A stretch of DNA of 44,374 nt from Anaerolineaceae bacterium (GCA_016927865.1 JAFGLU010000131.1:1-44374), one strand, 5' to 3'; numbered from the stretch's first letter, positions 8,631 to 17,104 are shown. Numbers and translations are program-made. Notes: a model not told the origin generated them from the letters alone.

Positions 8631-9554
8631 TTACAGATACCGAACAAACTCAAGGGTATGACTGGCCTCATCCAACTGGAAGCCCAATTCCGCGTAGATT
8701 AGCGCCGCCTCCGCGCTATCCCCCCAGGTTTGAATTTGATAGGGGCCGCTACCATTCTCCTTTAGCCAGGCCGCCGCTGCCTGCACCAGGGCGCGCTGCA
8801 AGCCCAGGTCTCTATATTCGGGCGCCACCCCGGGCGCGTCGATGACGCGCAGTTCCTCCGCGCCCTCGCCCTGCCGGTCGGCGCGAGTCACTCCCACCGG
8901 GCTGCCGTCTGGAGCCAGAAGCACGAACATTCCTGCCGGGCGCAGGATTCCGGGATACTTGCTGCGCCACTGCTCAATCTGCGCCACCGTCACCGGCTCC
9001 AGGTTCTCGGAATGGCCCCACATATCCTGGTAGCAGCGGTTGCAAGCATCGGCGAAGATTTGGGTGTCATTAAGTTCTGCCACGCTGCCCAGGGTGAAGC
9101 CTTCCGGCAAATTGGGCTCGGGGAGGGCCAGATCGGCAGGGGCGTTGAAGAAGCGTGACTCGCCCGCCGGAAGGAAGCCACAAGCCACCGCAAAACCCCG
9201 CGCCGCCTCATTCGCCGCGCCAAAATCAGCCATTACCTGCCCCGCCCCTCTCTGCCGGGCCTCGTCTATCACCTGCTCCAACAAGGCCCGGCCCACGCCC
9301 CGGCGGCGGAAGTCGGGATGCACGCTGGCATTCACATAAATCCGCTTGCCCGTAGAGGGATACAACATACTCATCCCCACCAGGCGGCCCTCTTCTTCGG
9401 CGACAAAGCGGTCACGGTCTAAGTCATGGCCGGGCCAGGCCATCAACGAGCGGGCCTGGTCGACCGTGTACAGCGCGCCCTGAACGGCACTAATCAGTTC
9501 TGCCAGGGCAGGCAGATCACGCGCAGATTGGCAAAGGCGAATGGTGTATGGCAC
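8631..9554 (-). CDS. Tandem GNAT N-acetyltransferase
   Basis: A 307-aa protein with two GNAT folds. The N-terminal domain (about 1-145) has a good acetyl-CoA motif, RRRGVGRALLEQ, followed by NEAARGFAVACGF. The C-terminal domain (about 155-307) has a weaker motif A, EYRDLGLQRALVQAA, and ends with the usual AELGFQ segment. The duplicated layout resembles mycothiol-synthase-type enzymes, but the substrate cannot be read from the sequence. The start is GTG, with AGGA 7 nt upstream lying inside the end of the VOC gene. The two genes are only 3 nt apart and are probably co-transcribed. Confidence 0.85.
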   Translation of the reverse strand: MPYTIRLCQSARDLPALAELISAVQGALYTVDQARSLMAWPGHDLDRDRFVAEEEGRLVGMSMLYPSTGKRIYVNASVHPDFRRRGVGRALLEQVIDEARQRGAGQVMADFGAANEAARGFAVACGFLPAGESRFFNAPADLALPEPNLPEGFTLGSVAELNDTQIFADACNRCYQDMWGHSENLEPVTVAQIEQWRSKYPGILRPAGMFVLLAPDGSPVGVTRADRQGEGAEELRVIDAPGVAPEYRDLGLQRALVQAAAAWLKENGSGPYQIQTWGDSAEAALIYAELGFQLDEASHTLEFVRYL

Positions 9555-9557
9555 AGG

Positions 9558-10031
9558 TCATCCTTTCAAAACCGCCTCCACAAATTCCAGGGGCATGCCG
9601 GTTTTCTGTTGAATTTGTTGAGCTGTGAACCCCTGGCTGTGCATGCGCACAAACACGGCTTCCATCTGCTCGCCAATTTCGATCATATGCCGGTCGGGAT
9701 CGTAGAAGCGCATGACGCGCTGGCCCCAAGGCTGCTCGACCAGTTCATGGACAAACGCCACTCCCTCTTGCTTCAGACGCTGGAGGAAGGCTTCGACCTC
9801 GTCGGTCTCAAAGTATAACTCGCCGTAATGCGCGCCAAAGACGATTGGAAAGCGCTCCGGCCCACCCATGAGGCCCTGGAAATGATCTTTAAGGTGAATA
9901 GCCAGACCGCCTTCAAAGCTGACGTTGACGCCCAGATCATGTTGAAGCTTCATGCTCAGCAGCCCTTCATAAAAATGCCGTGAGCGCTGGATGTCTTCTA
10001 CAACAAGCAGTGTGGTCATGTATTTAATCAT
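9558..10031 (-). CDS. VOC (glyoxalase/bleomycin-resistance) family protein
   Basis: A 157-aa protein whose residues 1-122 form a vicinal-oxygen-chelate domain, with VVEDIQRSRHFYEGLL at the start and YFETDEVEAFLQRLK and MRFYDPDRHMIEIGE in the second half. The Glu of the last motif is a usual metal ligand. A 35-residue tail (FTAQQIQQKTGMPLEFVEAV) looks like a short helix-turn-helix-like add-on and is not standard for the family. GGGAGG precedes the ATG by about 6 nt. A strong promoter lies about 45 nt upstream. It leads a two-gene operon with the GNAT. Substrate unknown; a detoxification role is an inference. Confidence 0.85.
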   Translation of the reverse strand: MIKYMTTLLVVEDIQRSRHFYEGLLSMKLQHDLGVNVSFEGGLAIHLKDHFQGLMGGPERFPIVFGAHYGELYFETDEVEAFLQRLKQEGVAFVHELVEQPWGQRVMRFYDPDRHMIEIGEQMEAVFVRMHSQGFTAQQIQQKTGMPLEFVEAVLKG

Positions 10032-10076
10032 ATCATCCCTCCCAGTGAAAATTATGTGGAATTATCGACCCATAGA

Positions 10077-10104
10077 ATTTTAGTACAAATTTTCTATTTG
10101 TCAA
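10077..10104 (-). promoter_or_regulatory. Sigma-70-type promoter of the VOC-GNAT operon
   Basis: Minus strand: TTGACA at 10104-10099, a 16-nt spacer, then TAAAAT at 10082-10077. Transcription should start near 10070, about 40 nt before the VOC start. The rest of 10105-10264 shows nothing recognisable. Confidence 0.7.
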
Positions 10105-10264
10105 TGATGGTTCATTGGGAACTGCCGAGCTTTCACCTTGAAACGAATAATTATTCTGCCTTTTTTACGGGATTTGGCAGTACGACCTTTACAGCCAGGC
10201 GGACAGCCAGTGACTCATCTTTGAATGATATGACATATTCCCTGAGACCATTCAGCAATACTCC

Positions 10265-11710
10265 TCACAACCCAAACAGGAACGTCAAATCATTCACATT
10301 GGTGAGGGTTGGGCCGGGCAAGAGCAAATCTCCTAGCGGGGCAAAGAAATGATAGGCATCGTTGCGGGCCAGGAAATCCTGCGCGTCCAACCCCGCGGCC
10401 CGCGCGCGGGCGAGCGTCTCACCGGTCACCACGGCCCCGGCGGCATCGGTAGGCCCGTCGCCGCCATCGGTAGCCAGTGCCGCCAGGATCACGCCCGGCA
10501 GCCCGTCCAGTTCGCCGACCGCGCCCAGAGCCAACTCCTGGTTGCGCCCGCCCAACCCATCGCCTCGGAGGGTCACGGTGGTTTCACCGCCCACAACCAG
10601 GCAAAACGGCCTTACCAACGGCTGACCGGTGCGCGCGGCCTGGCGGGCAATTGCACCCAGCATGCGCCCGGCCTGGCGCGCCTCGCCCTGCAGGAAAGTG
10701 GTCAGCAACAGGGTGTGCAAACCCTCGGCAGCAGCCTGGGCCAGCCCGGCTTGCGCCGCCTGGTAATTGCTGCATACGATGTGATTTTGCACCCGCTCAA
10801 AAAGCGGGTCACCCAGCTTGGGTGTATCGGGCAGCGCCCCGTGCAAGCCCTGCTCCAGGCGCGCTCGAATGGCAGGTGGGGTCTGGTCGAGGATATCGTA
10901 GCGTCGAAGAATATCCCAGGCATCGCCAAACGTGCTCGTGTCCGGCACGGTGGGCCCCGAAGCGATCACGTCCAGCGGGTCGCCGACCACGTCCGAGAGG
11001 ATCAATGCCGTCACCTGGGCCGGGGAGGCCATGCGCGCCAGTCCGCCGCCCTTGATCGTATCCACATGCTTGCGCAGAGTGTTGATCTCTTGAATGCCCG
11101 CCCCACAAGCCAGCAGTGCCGCCGTCAGTTCTTGCAGATCGGCCAGACTCACCCCCGGCGCCGGGGCCGTGAGCAGAGCTGAGCCGCCGCCCGAGAGCAA
11201 GCACAGCACCCAATCGCGCGGGCCGGCAGCCTCCAATATAGAGATCAACTGCCGGGTGGCCTGCACGCCGCGCTCATCCGGAAGCGGGTGCCCGGCCTCA
11301 ACCAGCACAATGCCTGATGGCGGCTCTCCCACGCCGGCGTAGCCTTCTTTGACAATGACCACCCCGCCCGAGATACGCTCGGCGAGCACATCCACGGCGG
11401 CCCTTGCCATGGGCAGCCCGGCCTTGCCCGCGCCCACCAGCCAGACCCGCTCAAAAGCTGACAGGTCGTAGGTGCGTTCTCCCACCCAAACGCAATCGCC
11501 CTCCCGGCGCAGGTGGCGGCGCACGGCTTGCTCGGGGTCAACAGCCCGAATCGCCGCCACCATCACGCGCGCTACCGCCGCACCGCCGGGGTGAGCACGC
11601 AGGGAAGCGGTTAAGAAGCGCTCGGAGGAAATGGCGCCTTCATCCCCAACCCTTCCCCCGCTGGGAGAAAGGGAAAGACCGTCGGTCGGATTGAGCTGGT
11701 TAGAAAACAT
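10265..11710 (-). CDS. Glycerate 2-kinase (DUF4147/MOFRL family)
   Basis: A 481-aa enzyme expected to phosphorylate D-glycerate to 2-phosphoglycerate with ATP. Family hallmarks seen: VWLVGAGKAGLPMARA, VLVEAGHPLPDERG, LLSGGGSALL, INTLRKHVDTIKGGGLA, LSDVVGDPLDVIASGPT, and the C-terminal MOFRL region CLVVGGETTVTLRGDGLGGRNQ... ATDGGDGPTDAAGA... NDAYHFF. The N-terminal 25 residues (LSLSPSGGRVGDEG) are encoded by a low-complexity repeat typical of intergenic DNA. Yet the only in-frame start ahead of the conserved RFLTASLRAHP region is the ATG at 11710. No good ribosome site is visible. The next in-frame ATG (11563) would cut into the conserved domain. Confidence 0.88.
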   Translation of the reverse strand: MFSNQLNPTDGLSLSPSGGRVGDEGAISSERFLTASLRAHPGGAAVARVMVAAIRAVDPEQAVRRHLRREGDCVWVGERTYDLSAFERVWLVGAGKAGLPMARAAVDVLAERISGGVVIVKEGYAGVGEPPSGIVLVEAGHPLPDERGVQATRQLISILEAAGPRDWVLCLLSGGGSALLTAPAPGVSLADLQELTAALLACGAGIQEINTLRKHVDTIKGGGLARMASPAQVTALILSDVVGDPLDVIASGPTVPDTSTFGDAWDILRRYDILDQTPPAIRARLEQGLHGALPDTPKLGDPLFERVQNHIVCSNYQAAQAGLAQAAAEGLHTLLLTTFLQGEARQAGRMLGAIARQAARTGQPLVRPFCLVVGGETTVTLRGDGLGGRNQELALGAVGELDGLPGVILAALATDGGDGPTDAAGAVVTGETLARARAAGLDAQDFLARNDAYHFFAPLGDLLLPGPTLTNVNDLTFLFGL

Positions 11711-11733
11711 AAGAATCTGTCATTCCAGGAAGA

Positions 11734-11764
11734 AAAATCCGACATTTCGGCGATGTCGGATTTT
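11734..11764 (-). terminator. Terminator of glgC
   Basis: A 12-bp perfect stem (AAAATCCGACAT and its complement) with a 7-nt loop. On the minus strand it is followed by TTTTTCTTCC. It lies about 107 nt past the glgC stop and just ahead of the glycerate kinase start. Confidence 0.7.
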
Positions 11765-11775
11765 GGGTATTCCAT

Positions 11776-11831
11776 GGGCGAGGCTAACCGATCAGGGTGG
11801 ATTGCGTCGTCGAATTTGGCCTCGCCCCTAC
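11776..11831 (-). repeat. 56-bp GTAGGGGCGAGGC repeat, copy A
   Basis: On the minus strand this reads GTAGGGGCGAGGC, about 34 nt of spacer, then GCCTCGCCC, forming a 9-bp stem. A second 56-bp copy with related spacer sequence lies at 29496-29551. Confidence 0.6.
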
Positions 11832-11871
11832 CAAAAAGCAGGAAAGGGGGACTTATCTCCCAAAAGCCGAA

Positions 11872-13140
11872 TTAAGGGGCGATGACAGTGCCGTGGGGGA
11901 TGACCGCGTTCTTGGGAATGACCACGATGCCATCCTGCACCACCCAATTTTCCGTCTCCAGCTCGGTGCCGCGCGGGAAAGGCCGGACGACCACGTTGTT
12001 ACCCACGCGGGCGTTCTTGTCGATGATCGCGCCCTGGATAAAGCAGTTGCTCCCGATGCCAATCGGCGGGCGCTCGGCCTCGGTACTGTCTTCGGAGGGA
12101 GCCGCCTGGTTGTAGTAATCCGCGCCCATCATGATTGTGTCCACCATCGTCGTTCCGTGCATAATTTGACTGCGCAACCCCACCACTGAGTGACGGATTT
12201 CGCAGTGCTGCAGGGTGGAGCCTTCTGCCAGCATGACGTTCTCCAGCACGCAATTGTGGATGATGGAGCCGGGCAAGAAGCGCGGGTGGCTATAAATGGG
12301 CTTGGCTGGATTATAGAGATCGAAGGGTGGGTTGGGATCGGCCAGGGCCAGGTTGGTCTCATAGAACGAGCGGATGGTTCCGATGTCCACCCAATAGCCG
12401 TTGAAGTAGAAGCCGTAAACGTTGTAATCTTGCAGTGCGTGGGGAATGATCTGCGCGCCAAAATCGTCGAAAGAAGTGCTTTCCAGCAGGTCAATGAGGG
12501 CCTTGGTGCGGAACAGGTAAATGCCCATCGAGCCCAGGTAAGGTTGCACCGGATCATCGCGGCTGACCAGTTCGGCCAGCAACTGGGGGTCTTTGGGTTT
12601 TTCGGCAAAGCGCACAATGCGATTGCCTTCGTTCACCTTGAGGATGCCGTAACGGGAGGCGTCGGTGGCGGGCACCGGCTGCACCGCCACGGTGATGTCA
12701 GCCTTGTTGTCAAAGTGCAGGTCGGCCATCTTGTTGTAATCCATGCGGTACAGATGGTCGCCCGCCAGGATCAAAACGTGCTCGGCGCGGGTGGAGCGGA
12801 TTTGGAGCAACTGCTTGCGCACCGCGTCGGCCGTGCCCTGGTACCAGGAGGTGTTCTCCATGGTCTGCTCCGCGGCCCAAATGTTCACCCAGCCGGTATG
12901 AAAGTGATCAAACACGTAAGTCTGGGTGATGTGGCGGTGCAGCGAAACGGAATTAAATTGAGTCAAAACCGCCACCCGATAGATTCCAGAGTTGATGCAG
13001 TTGCTGATGGGTATGTCGATCAAACGATACTTGCCGGCCACCGGAACAGCCGGTTTGGAGCGCTGTTTGGTGAGCGGATAGAGACGGCTGCCCCGACCGC
13101 CGCCCAAAATGACTGCCAAGATCGAATCATATGCCGGCAT
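11872..13140 (-). CDS. glgC: Glucose-1-phosphate adenylyltransferase
   Basis: A 422-aa enzyme that makes ADP-glucose from ATP and glucose-1-phosphate, the committed step of glycogen synthesis. Seen: the nucleotidyltransferase signature LGGGRGSRLYPLT near the start, KPAVPVAGKYRLIDIPISN, WYQGTADAVRKQL, LAGDHLYRMDY, FAEKPKDP, and DIGTIRSFYETN. A C-terminal left-handed beta-helix of hexapeptide-like repeats runs from about residue 290. Length fits the family (about 420). GGAGG lies 7 nt before the ATG. It ends at its own terminator (11734-11764). No other glycogen gene is adjacent. A TATAAT (13226-13221, minus) lies upstream, without a clear -35. Confidence 0.95.
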   Translation of the reverse strand: MPAYDSILAVILGGGRGSRLYPLTKQRSKPAVPVAGKYRLIDIPISNCINSGIYRVAVLTQFNSVSLHRHITQTYVFDHFHTGWVNIWAAEQTMENTSWYQGTADAVRKQLLQIRSTRAEHVLILAGDHLYRMDYNKMADLHFDNKADITVAVQPVPATDASRYGILKVNEGNRIVRFAEKPKDPQLLAELVSRDDPVQPYLGSMGIYLFRTKALIDLLESTSFDDFGAQIIPHALQDYNVYGFYFNGYWVDIGTIRSFYETNLALADPNPPFDLYNPAKPIYSHPRFLPGSIIHNCVLENVMLAEGSTLQHCEIRHSVVGLRSQIMHGTTMVDTIMMGADYYNQAAPSEDSTEAERPPIGIGSNCFIQGAIIDKNARVGNNVVVRPFPRGTELETENWVVQDGIVVIPKNAVIPHGTVIAP

Positions 13141-13289
13141 CGTACCCTCCTCGAGAATAGATTGGTAAGAATTGGCTGTCCGGGCTGCCTGCGCCTTAAG
13201 CCATCGATATGTCCAATATTATTATACAAGGGAATTCAAGGGAGGTGCGATTCGATGTGATAAAATGAGGGCGCAGTTGTTAAGCAAAA

Positions 13290-13309
13290 ACACCCTCTGT
13301 TGAGGGTGT
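13290..13309 (-). terminator. Terminator of tRNA-Leu
   Basis: ACACCCTC/GAGGGTGT stem with loop TGTT. On the minus strand it is followed by TTTTTG, directly 3' of the tRNA. Confidence 0.8.
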
Positions 13310-13312
13310 CAG

Positions 13313-13395
13313 TGCCGAAGGAGGGAATCGAACCCTCATTCCTTTCGGGAACACGATTTTGAGTCGTGCGCGTATGCCAGTTCCGCCACTTCGGC
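13313..13395 (-). tRNA. tRNA-Leu (anticodon CAA)
   Basis: An 83-nt class II tRNA. The acceptor stem GCCGAAG pairs with CTTCGGC. The D-arm is GTGGCGGAACTGGCATAC. The anticodon stem CACGA/TCGTG encloses loop CTCAAAA, giving CAA, which reads UUG. The long variable arm is TTCCCGAAAGGAA. The T-arm is GAGGGTTCGATTCCCTC. The discriminator base is A, as expected for Leu. The 3' CCA is not encoded. Confidence 0.96.
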
Positions 13396-13406
13396 AATGC
13401 AGGTAC

Positions 13407-13435
13407 AGTATATCGAATATTTGATGAAGGGTCAA
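13407..13435 (-). promoter_or_regulatory. Promoter of tRNA-Leu
   Basis: Minus strand: TTGACC (13435-13430), a 17-nt spacer, then TATACT (13412-13407), five nt or so before the predicted start of transcription and 12 nt from the mature tRNA 5' end. Confidence 0.75.
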
Positions 13436-13440
13436 GAGAA

Positions 13441-14511
13441 ATGCGTCTTGGAATCATAGGACTCCCCCAATCTGGAAAAACCACTTTGTTCAACGCGCTC
13501 ACCCGCGGCAGCCGACCCATCGGCATGTCGGCGGGTAAGATCGAGGTCCATACCGCCGTTGTGGATGTGCCGGACCCGCGCGTAGACCGCCTGTCGAGCA
13601 TGTTCAACCCTAAGAAGACCATCTACGCCAAGGTCACCTACGCCGACATCGCCGGTCTGGAAGGCAGCGCCTCCAAAACCGGCATCTCGGGCACGCTCCT
13701 CAACCAGCTCACCCAGATGGACGGCTTCATCCACGTGGTGCGCTGCTTTGAAGATGAATCGGTTCCGCATCCGAACGGCAGCCTTGACCCGGCTCGCGAT
13801 ATCAACGCCATGGACAGCGAGTTGATCCTCAACGACCTGATCTCGGTGGAGCGCAAGCTGGAACGGTTGGTGGAAGAGCGCAAGAAGGGCGGTGGGCGCG
13901 ACAAAGCCATCGTCGAGCGCGAGATGGCACTCTTCGAGCGCTACAACCAGGCTTTGCAAGCCGGCGAGCCTTTGCGCAATGTGCCGGTGGATGCCGAGGA
14001 GGACAAACTGCTCTCCAGTTTCGGCTTCCTCAGCCGCAAGCCCATGCTCATCGTGCTCAACCTTTCCGAAGGGCAAACCGCTCCCACCATCGACTACCCC
14101 CACAAGCACTCTCAGGTGGTGGCGCTGCAAGGCAAGCTGGAAATGGACATTGCCCAATTGCCGCCCGAAGATGCGGTCGCGTTTCTGGAAGAGTACGGTA
14201 TTGAAGAGCCGAGCCTGAACCGCATGATCCGCCTGTCCTACGACTTGTTGGGCCTGCAATCCTTCTTCACGGTGGGTCCGGACGAATGCCGGGCCTGGAC
14301 GGTGCGCCGCGGGGCCACTGCTCCCGAGGCTGCCGGAGTCATCCACACCGACCTGCAAAAGGGCTTCATCCGCGCCGAAGTGGTCACTTACACAGACCTG
14401 ACCACGCTGGGCGGGTTGACCGAAGCCAAAACCCACGGTAAGCTGCGCCTGGAAGGCAAAGAGTATATCGTCCAGGATGGCGATATACTCAATATCCGGT
14501 TTAACATTTAG
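13441..14511 (+). CDS. ychF: Ribosome-binding ATPase YchF (OBG-like)
   Basis: A 356-aa P-loop protein of the OLA1/YchF family, which binds ribosomes and hydrolyses ATP. Its exact role is unsettled; stress and redox control have been proposed. The ATG at 13441 gives the family N-terminus MRLGIIGLPQSGKTTLFNAL. An upstream in-frame start would overlap the tRNA. The P-loop is GLPQSGKTT, where the family usually has NVGKST. A coiled-coil region lies near residues 125-165. VLNLSEGQ takes the place of G4, consistent with ATP rather than GTP preference. The C-terminal TGS/DUF933 part has FFTVGPDECRAWTVRRG and HTDLQKGFIRAEVV. gatB starts 7 nt downstream, so the two are probably co-transcribed. Confidence 0.95.
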   Translation: MRLGIIGLPQSGKTTLFNALTRGSRPIGMSAGKIEVHTAVVDVPDPRVDRLSSMFNPKKTIYAKVTYADIAGLEGSASKTGISGTLLNQLTQMDGFIHVVRCFEDESVPHPNGSLDPARDINAMDSELILNDLISVERKLERLVEERKKGGGRDKAIVEREMALFERYNQALQAGEPLRNVPVDAEEDKLLSSFGFLSRKPMLIVLNLSEGQTAPTIDYPHKHSQVVALQGKLEMDIAQLPPEDAVAFLEEYGIEEPSLNRMIRLSYDLLGLQSFFTVGPDECRAWTVRRGATAPEAAGVIHTDLQKGFIRAEVVTYTDLTTLGGLTEAKTHGKLRLEGKEYIVQDGDILNIRFNI

Positions 14512-14518
14512 ATTGGTT

Positions 14519-15967
14519 ATGAACTACGAAGCTGTCATCGGACTCGAAATCCACGCCGAATTGGCCACGCGCTCAAAAATGTTCTGCGCCTGTCCGGTGG
14601 TCGATTCCACCCGCTCAGAGCCGAATGTTGCCGTATGCCCGGTGTGCGGCGGGCTGCCGGGCGTCCTGCCGGTCATCAACCATCAAGCCGTCGAGCTGGC
14701 CTTGCGCGTGGCCGCAGCGCTGGGCTGCACTATTAACAGCACCAGCATCTTTGCCCGCAAAAATTACTTTTACCCCGACCTACCCAAGGGCTACCAGATC
14801 TCGCAGTATGAGACGCCCCTGGGGGTGAACGGGCTGCTGCCGGTAGAAATGCCGGACGGGTGGCGGAAAATCCGCGTGCGGCGTGTGCACCTGGAAGAAG
14901 ATACTGGCAAACTTACCCACGTGAGCAAGGATGGGCAAGATTACTCGCTGGTGGACCTCAACCGCGCGGGCGTGCCCCTGCTAGAAATCGTCTCCGAGCC
15001 GGATTTACACACCGCCCAGGAAGTGCGCGCTTATGCCACCGCTCTGCGCGCCCTGCTGCGCTGCGTGGAGGCCAGCTCGGGTGACATGGAGAAGGGCGCC
15101 CTGCGCATCGAACCGAACATCTCGGTCAAGCCGGTGGGCCGCGCCGAGTTGGGTACCCGTGTGGAGGTCAAAAACCTGAACAGCTTCCGCGTGCTGGAAA
15201 AAGCCGTCGATTACCAGATTCAACGACAGATCGAAACGCTGGAAGCAGGCGGCAAGGTGATCCAGGAGACGGCGGGGTGGAACGAAACCGAGGGTGTCAC
15301 CTTCTCGCAGCGTAGCAAGGAAGAAGCCCACGATTACCGCTATTTTCCCGAGCCCGACTTGCCCCCGCTGGTGGTTTCGGCGGAATGGCAGGCGCGGGTG
15401 AGGGCGGCGCTGCCCGAACTGCCCTGGGTCAAGATGGAACGCTTCCTGCGCCAGTACGGAATCACGCCCGCCGATGCACGCCAGTTAGTGGAAGATAAGA
15501 CCGTGGCCGCCTACTTTGAGTCCTGCGCCGCGGCCCTCAAACTGGCCCCCGCCAAATCCGCTGCCAACTGGATCACCGGCGAGTTGTTTGCCCGCCTGAA
15601 TCAGAGCGGACAGGTGATCAGCGAAATTGAGGTTTCACCCGTCGGACTGGCCGATTTAATCGATCGGGCCGCGGGCGGGGCCATCAACCTCAACAGCGCC
15701 AAAACCGTGTTGGGCGAGATGCTGAACAGCGGGCGCGGCGCGGCGGAGATCATCCGCGAACTGCGCCTGGAGCAGGTCAACGACAGCGAATGGATCGCCG
15801 GGCTGGTGCGCGCGGCGCTGCAGGCCAATCCCGCCGAGGTAGAAAAGTTCCGCGCCGGCAAAGAAACCGTCGCCAACTGGTTCTATGGACAGGTGATGCG
15901 CGAGGCCAAAGGCAAAGCCAACCCGCAGGTGGTGAAGGAAGAACTGGAACGGCAATTGCGGGGCTGA
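14519..15967 (+). CDS. gatB: Aspartyl/glutamyl-tRNA amidotransferase subunit B
   Basis: A 482-aa subunit of GatCAB, which converts Glu-tRNA(Gln) and Asp-tRNA(Asn) to the amidated forms. The ATG at 14519 gives the family start MNYEAVIGLEIHAEL. Zinc-site Cys are present in FCAC and CPVCGGLPG. Other hallmarks: ARKNYFYPDLPKGYQISQYE, VRRVHLEEDTGKL, VDLNRAGVPLLEIVSEPD, EVKNLNSFRVLEKA and YRYFPEPDLPP. The C-terminal YqeY-like tail binds tRNA (about 330-482). No obvious ribosome site exists in the 7-nt gap after ychF, so coupling is likely. gatA and gatC are not in this window. Confidence 0.96.
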   Translation: MNYEAVIGLEIHAELATRSKMFCACPVVDSTRSEPNVAVCPVCGGLPGVLPVINHQAVELALRVAAALGCTINSTSIFARKNYFYPDLPKGYQISQYETPLGVNGLLPVEMPDGWRKIRVRRVHLEEDTGKLTHVSKDGQDYSLVDLNRAGVPLLEIVSEPDLHTAQEVRAYATALRALLRCVEASSGDMEKGALRIEPNISVKPVGRAELGTRVEVKNLNSFRVLEKAVDYQIQRQIETLEAGGKVIQETAGWNETEGVTFSQRSKEEAHDYRYFPEPDLPPLVVSAEWQARVRAALPELPWVKMERFLRQYGITPADARQLVEDKTVAAYFESCAAALKLAPAKSAANWITGELFARLNQSGQVISEIEVSPVGLADLIDRAAGGAINLNSAKTVLGEMLNSGRGAAEIIRELRLEQVNDSEWIAGLVRAALQANPAEVEKFRAGKETVANWFYGQVMREAKGKANPQVVKEELERQLRG

Positions 15968-15969
15968 GC

Positions 15970-16974
15970 ATGACACTCCAGCCGCCCACTGCCGTGGTAA
16001 TGCTCAACCTGGGCGGCCCCGCCACCCTGGACGAGGTGGAGCCGTTCTTGCTGGAATTGTTCTCGGACCGCGAAATCATCCACCTGCCTTTCCAATCCCT
16101 GCTGGGACCGTTCATTGCCAAACGCCGCACCCCCAAAGTGCGCGCTCGCTATGCCCAAATTGGTGGAGGTTCGCCCATCCTGCGCTGGACGCAGCTTCAA
16201 GGCCAGGGCATGATCGAACGGCTGGACCGCCTGTGCCCCGAAACGGCCCCGCACAAGGCCTATATTGCCTTCCGCTATGCCCGCCCATCTTCAGACGACG
16301 CCCTGGCGCAGATGAAAGCCGACGGCGTGCAGCGGGCGGTGGCGTTCACACAGTACCCGCAATATTCCATCAGCACCACCGGCTCCAGCCTGAACGAGCT
16401 GTGGCGCGCACAGCGCCGGGCCGGTTTGGAGGGCGCCTTCCAGTGGAGCGTTCTCGACCGCTGGTCCACACACCCGGGTTTCATTGCCGCTCTGGCTGAT
16501 TCGGTACGCAAAGGGCTGCAAAAATTCCCCGAGGGCGAACGCCAGGATGTGCTGCTGCTATTCAGCGGGCACTCTCTGCCTCTGCGCGTGGTGCAGCAGG
16601 GCGACCCTTACCCGCAGGAAATTGAGGCTACCGTTCAGGGGATAATGCAGGCTTTAGGGCATTCTCACGAGCATCTTCTGGCCTACCAATCCAAGGTGGG
16701 GCCGGTGCGCTGGCTGGGACCCAGCACCGAGGAAGTGATCCGGCGATTGGGGCGGCAGCGCCGCAGCGGGGTGCTGGTGGTGCCGGTCGCTTTCACCAGC
16801 GACCACATCGAAACGCTGCACGAAATCGACATAGAATACAAAGAGCTGGCCGAGCAGTGCGGTATCCGCCGTTTTGAACGCGCCCCGGCCCTCAATGATG
16901 ACGTGCTGTTTTTGGATGCGCTGGCAGACCTGGTGGCCGGGCATTTGCGCAGTGGCAGCAGTGGCAGTTCATGA
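15970..16974 (+). CDS. hemH: Ferrochelatase
   Basis: A 334-aa enzyme that inserts Fe2+ into a porphyrin in heme synthesis. Whether it uses protoporphyrin or coproporphyrin cannot be told here. The start lies 2 nt after the gatB stop. Motifs: VVMLNLGGP, YIAFRYARPSS, FTQYPQYSISTTGSS, the catalytic-His motif FSGHSLP, YQSKVGPVRWLGPST, and VPVAFTSDHIETLHEIDIEY with the acidic proton-transfer residues. The last codons (GSSGSS) and the stop lie inside a perfect 36-bp palindrome (16954-16989), so the C-terminal tail seems to be repeat-derived. Confidence 0.94.
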   Translation: MTLQPPTAVVMLNLGGPATLDEVEPFLLELFSDREIIHLPFQSLLGPFIAKRRTPKVRARYAQIGGGSPILRWTQLQGQGMIERLDRLCPETAPHKAYIAFRYARPSSDDALAQMKADGVQRAVAFTQYPQYSISTTGSSLNELWRAQRRAGLEGAFQWSVLDRWSTHPGFIAALADSVRKGLQKFPEGERQDVLLLFSGHSLPLRVVQQGDPYPQEIEATVQGIMQALGHSHEHLLAYQSKVGPVRWLGPSTEEVIRRLGRQRRSGVLVVPVAFTSDHIETLHEIDIEYKELAEQCGIRRFERAPALNDDVLFLDALADLVAGHLRSGSSGSS

Positions 16975-16989
16975 ACTGCCACTGCTGCC
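16954..16989. repeat. Perfect 36-bp palindrome over the hemH stop
   Basis: A loopless palindrome centred on TTCATGAA, with arms GGCAGCAGTGGCAGTTC and complement. It encodes the GSSGSS tail and the TGA stop of hemH, and may also act in mRNA 3'-end formation. Confidence 0.85.
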
Positions 16990-17033
16990 CCAAACAATAA
17001 ACGGGCCTCCAGTCGGGTAGCTGCCTCATTCAC

Positions 17034-17104
17034 GTAGGCGGGGTATCCCTACCCCGCATCTTCCTCCAGAGTGAAAGACCCGGGGTAAGGATACCCCGGG
17101 CTAC
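17034..17104. repeat. GTAG-headed REP-like inverted pair (REPIN-like), 71 bp
   Basis: The left arm is GTAGGCGGGGTATCCCTACC (17034 onward, to 17057). The right arm is the inverted form, GTAGCCCGGGGTATCCTTAC on the minus strand (17104-17079). Each arm is a GTAG head plus an imperfect palindrome, the layout known for bacterial REP elements. A 67-bp relative lies at 29349-29415. Confidence 0.65.

Noticed and set aside
13236..13622. Minus-strand ORF spanning the tRNA and the ychF start
   Set aside because: It reads through the tRNA-Leu and its promoter and has no recognisable protein content.
15790..15969. Longer hemH reading frame starting inside gatB
   Set aside because: The upstream part is out of frame with gatB coding and lacks ferrochelatase similarity. 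The ATG 2 nt after the gatB stop gives the normal N-terminus.
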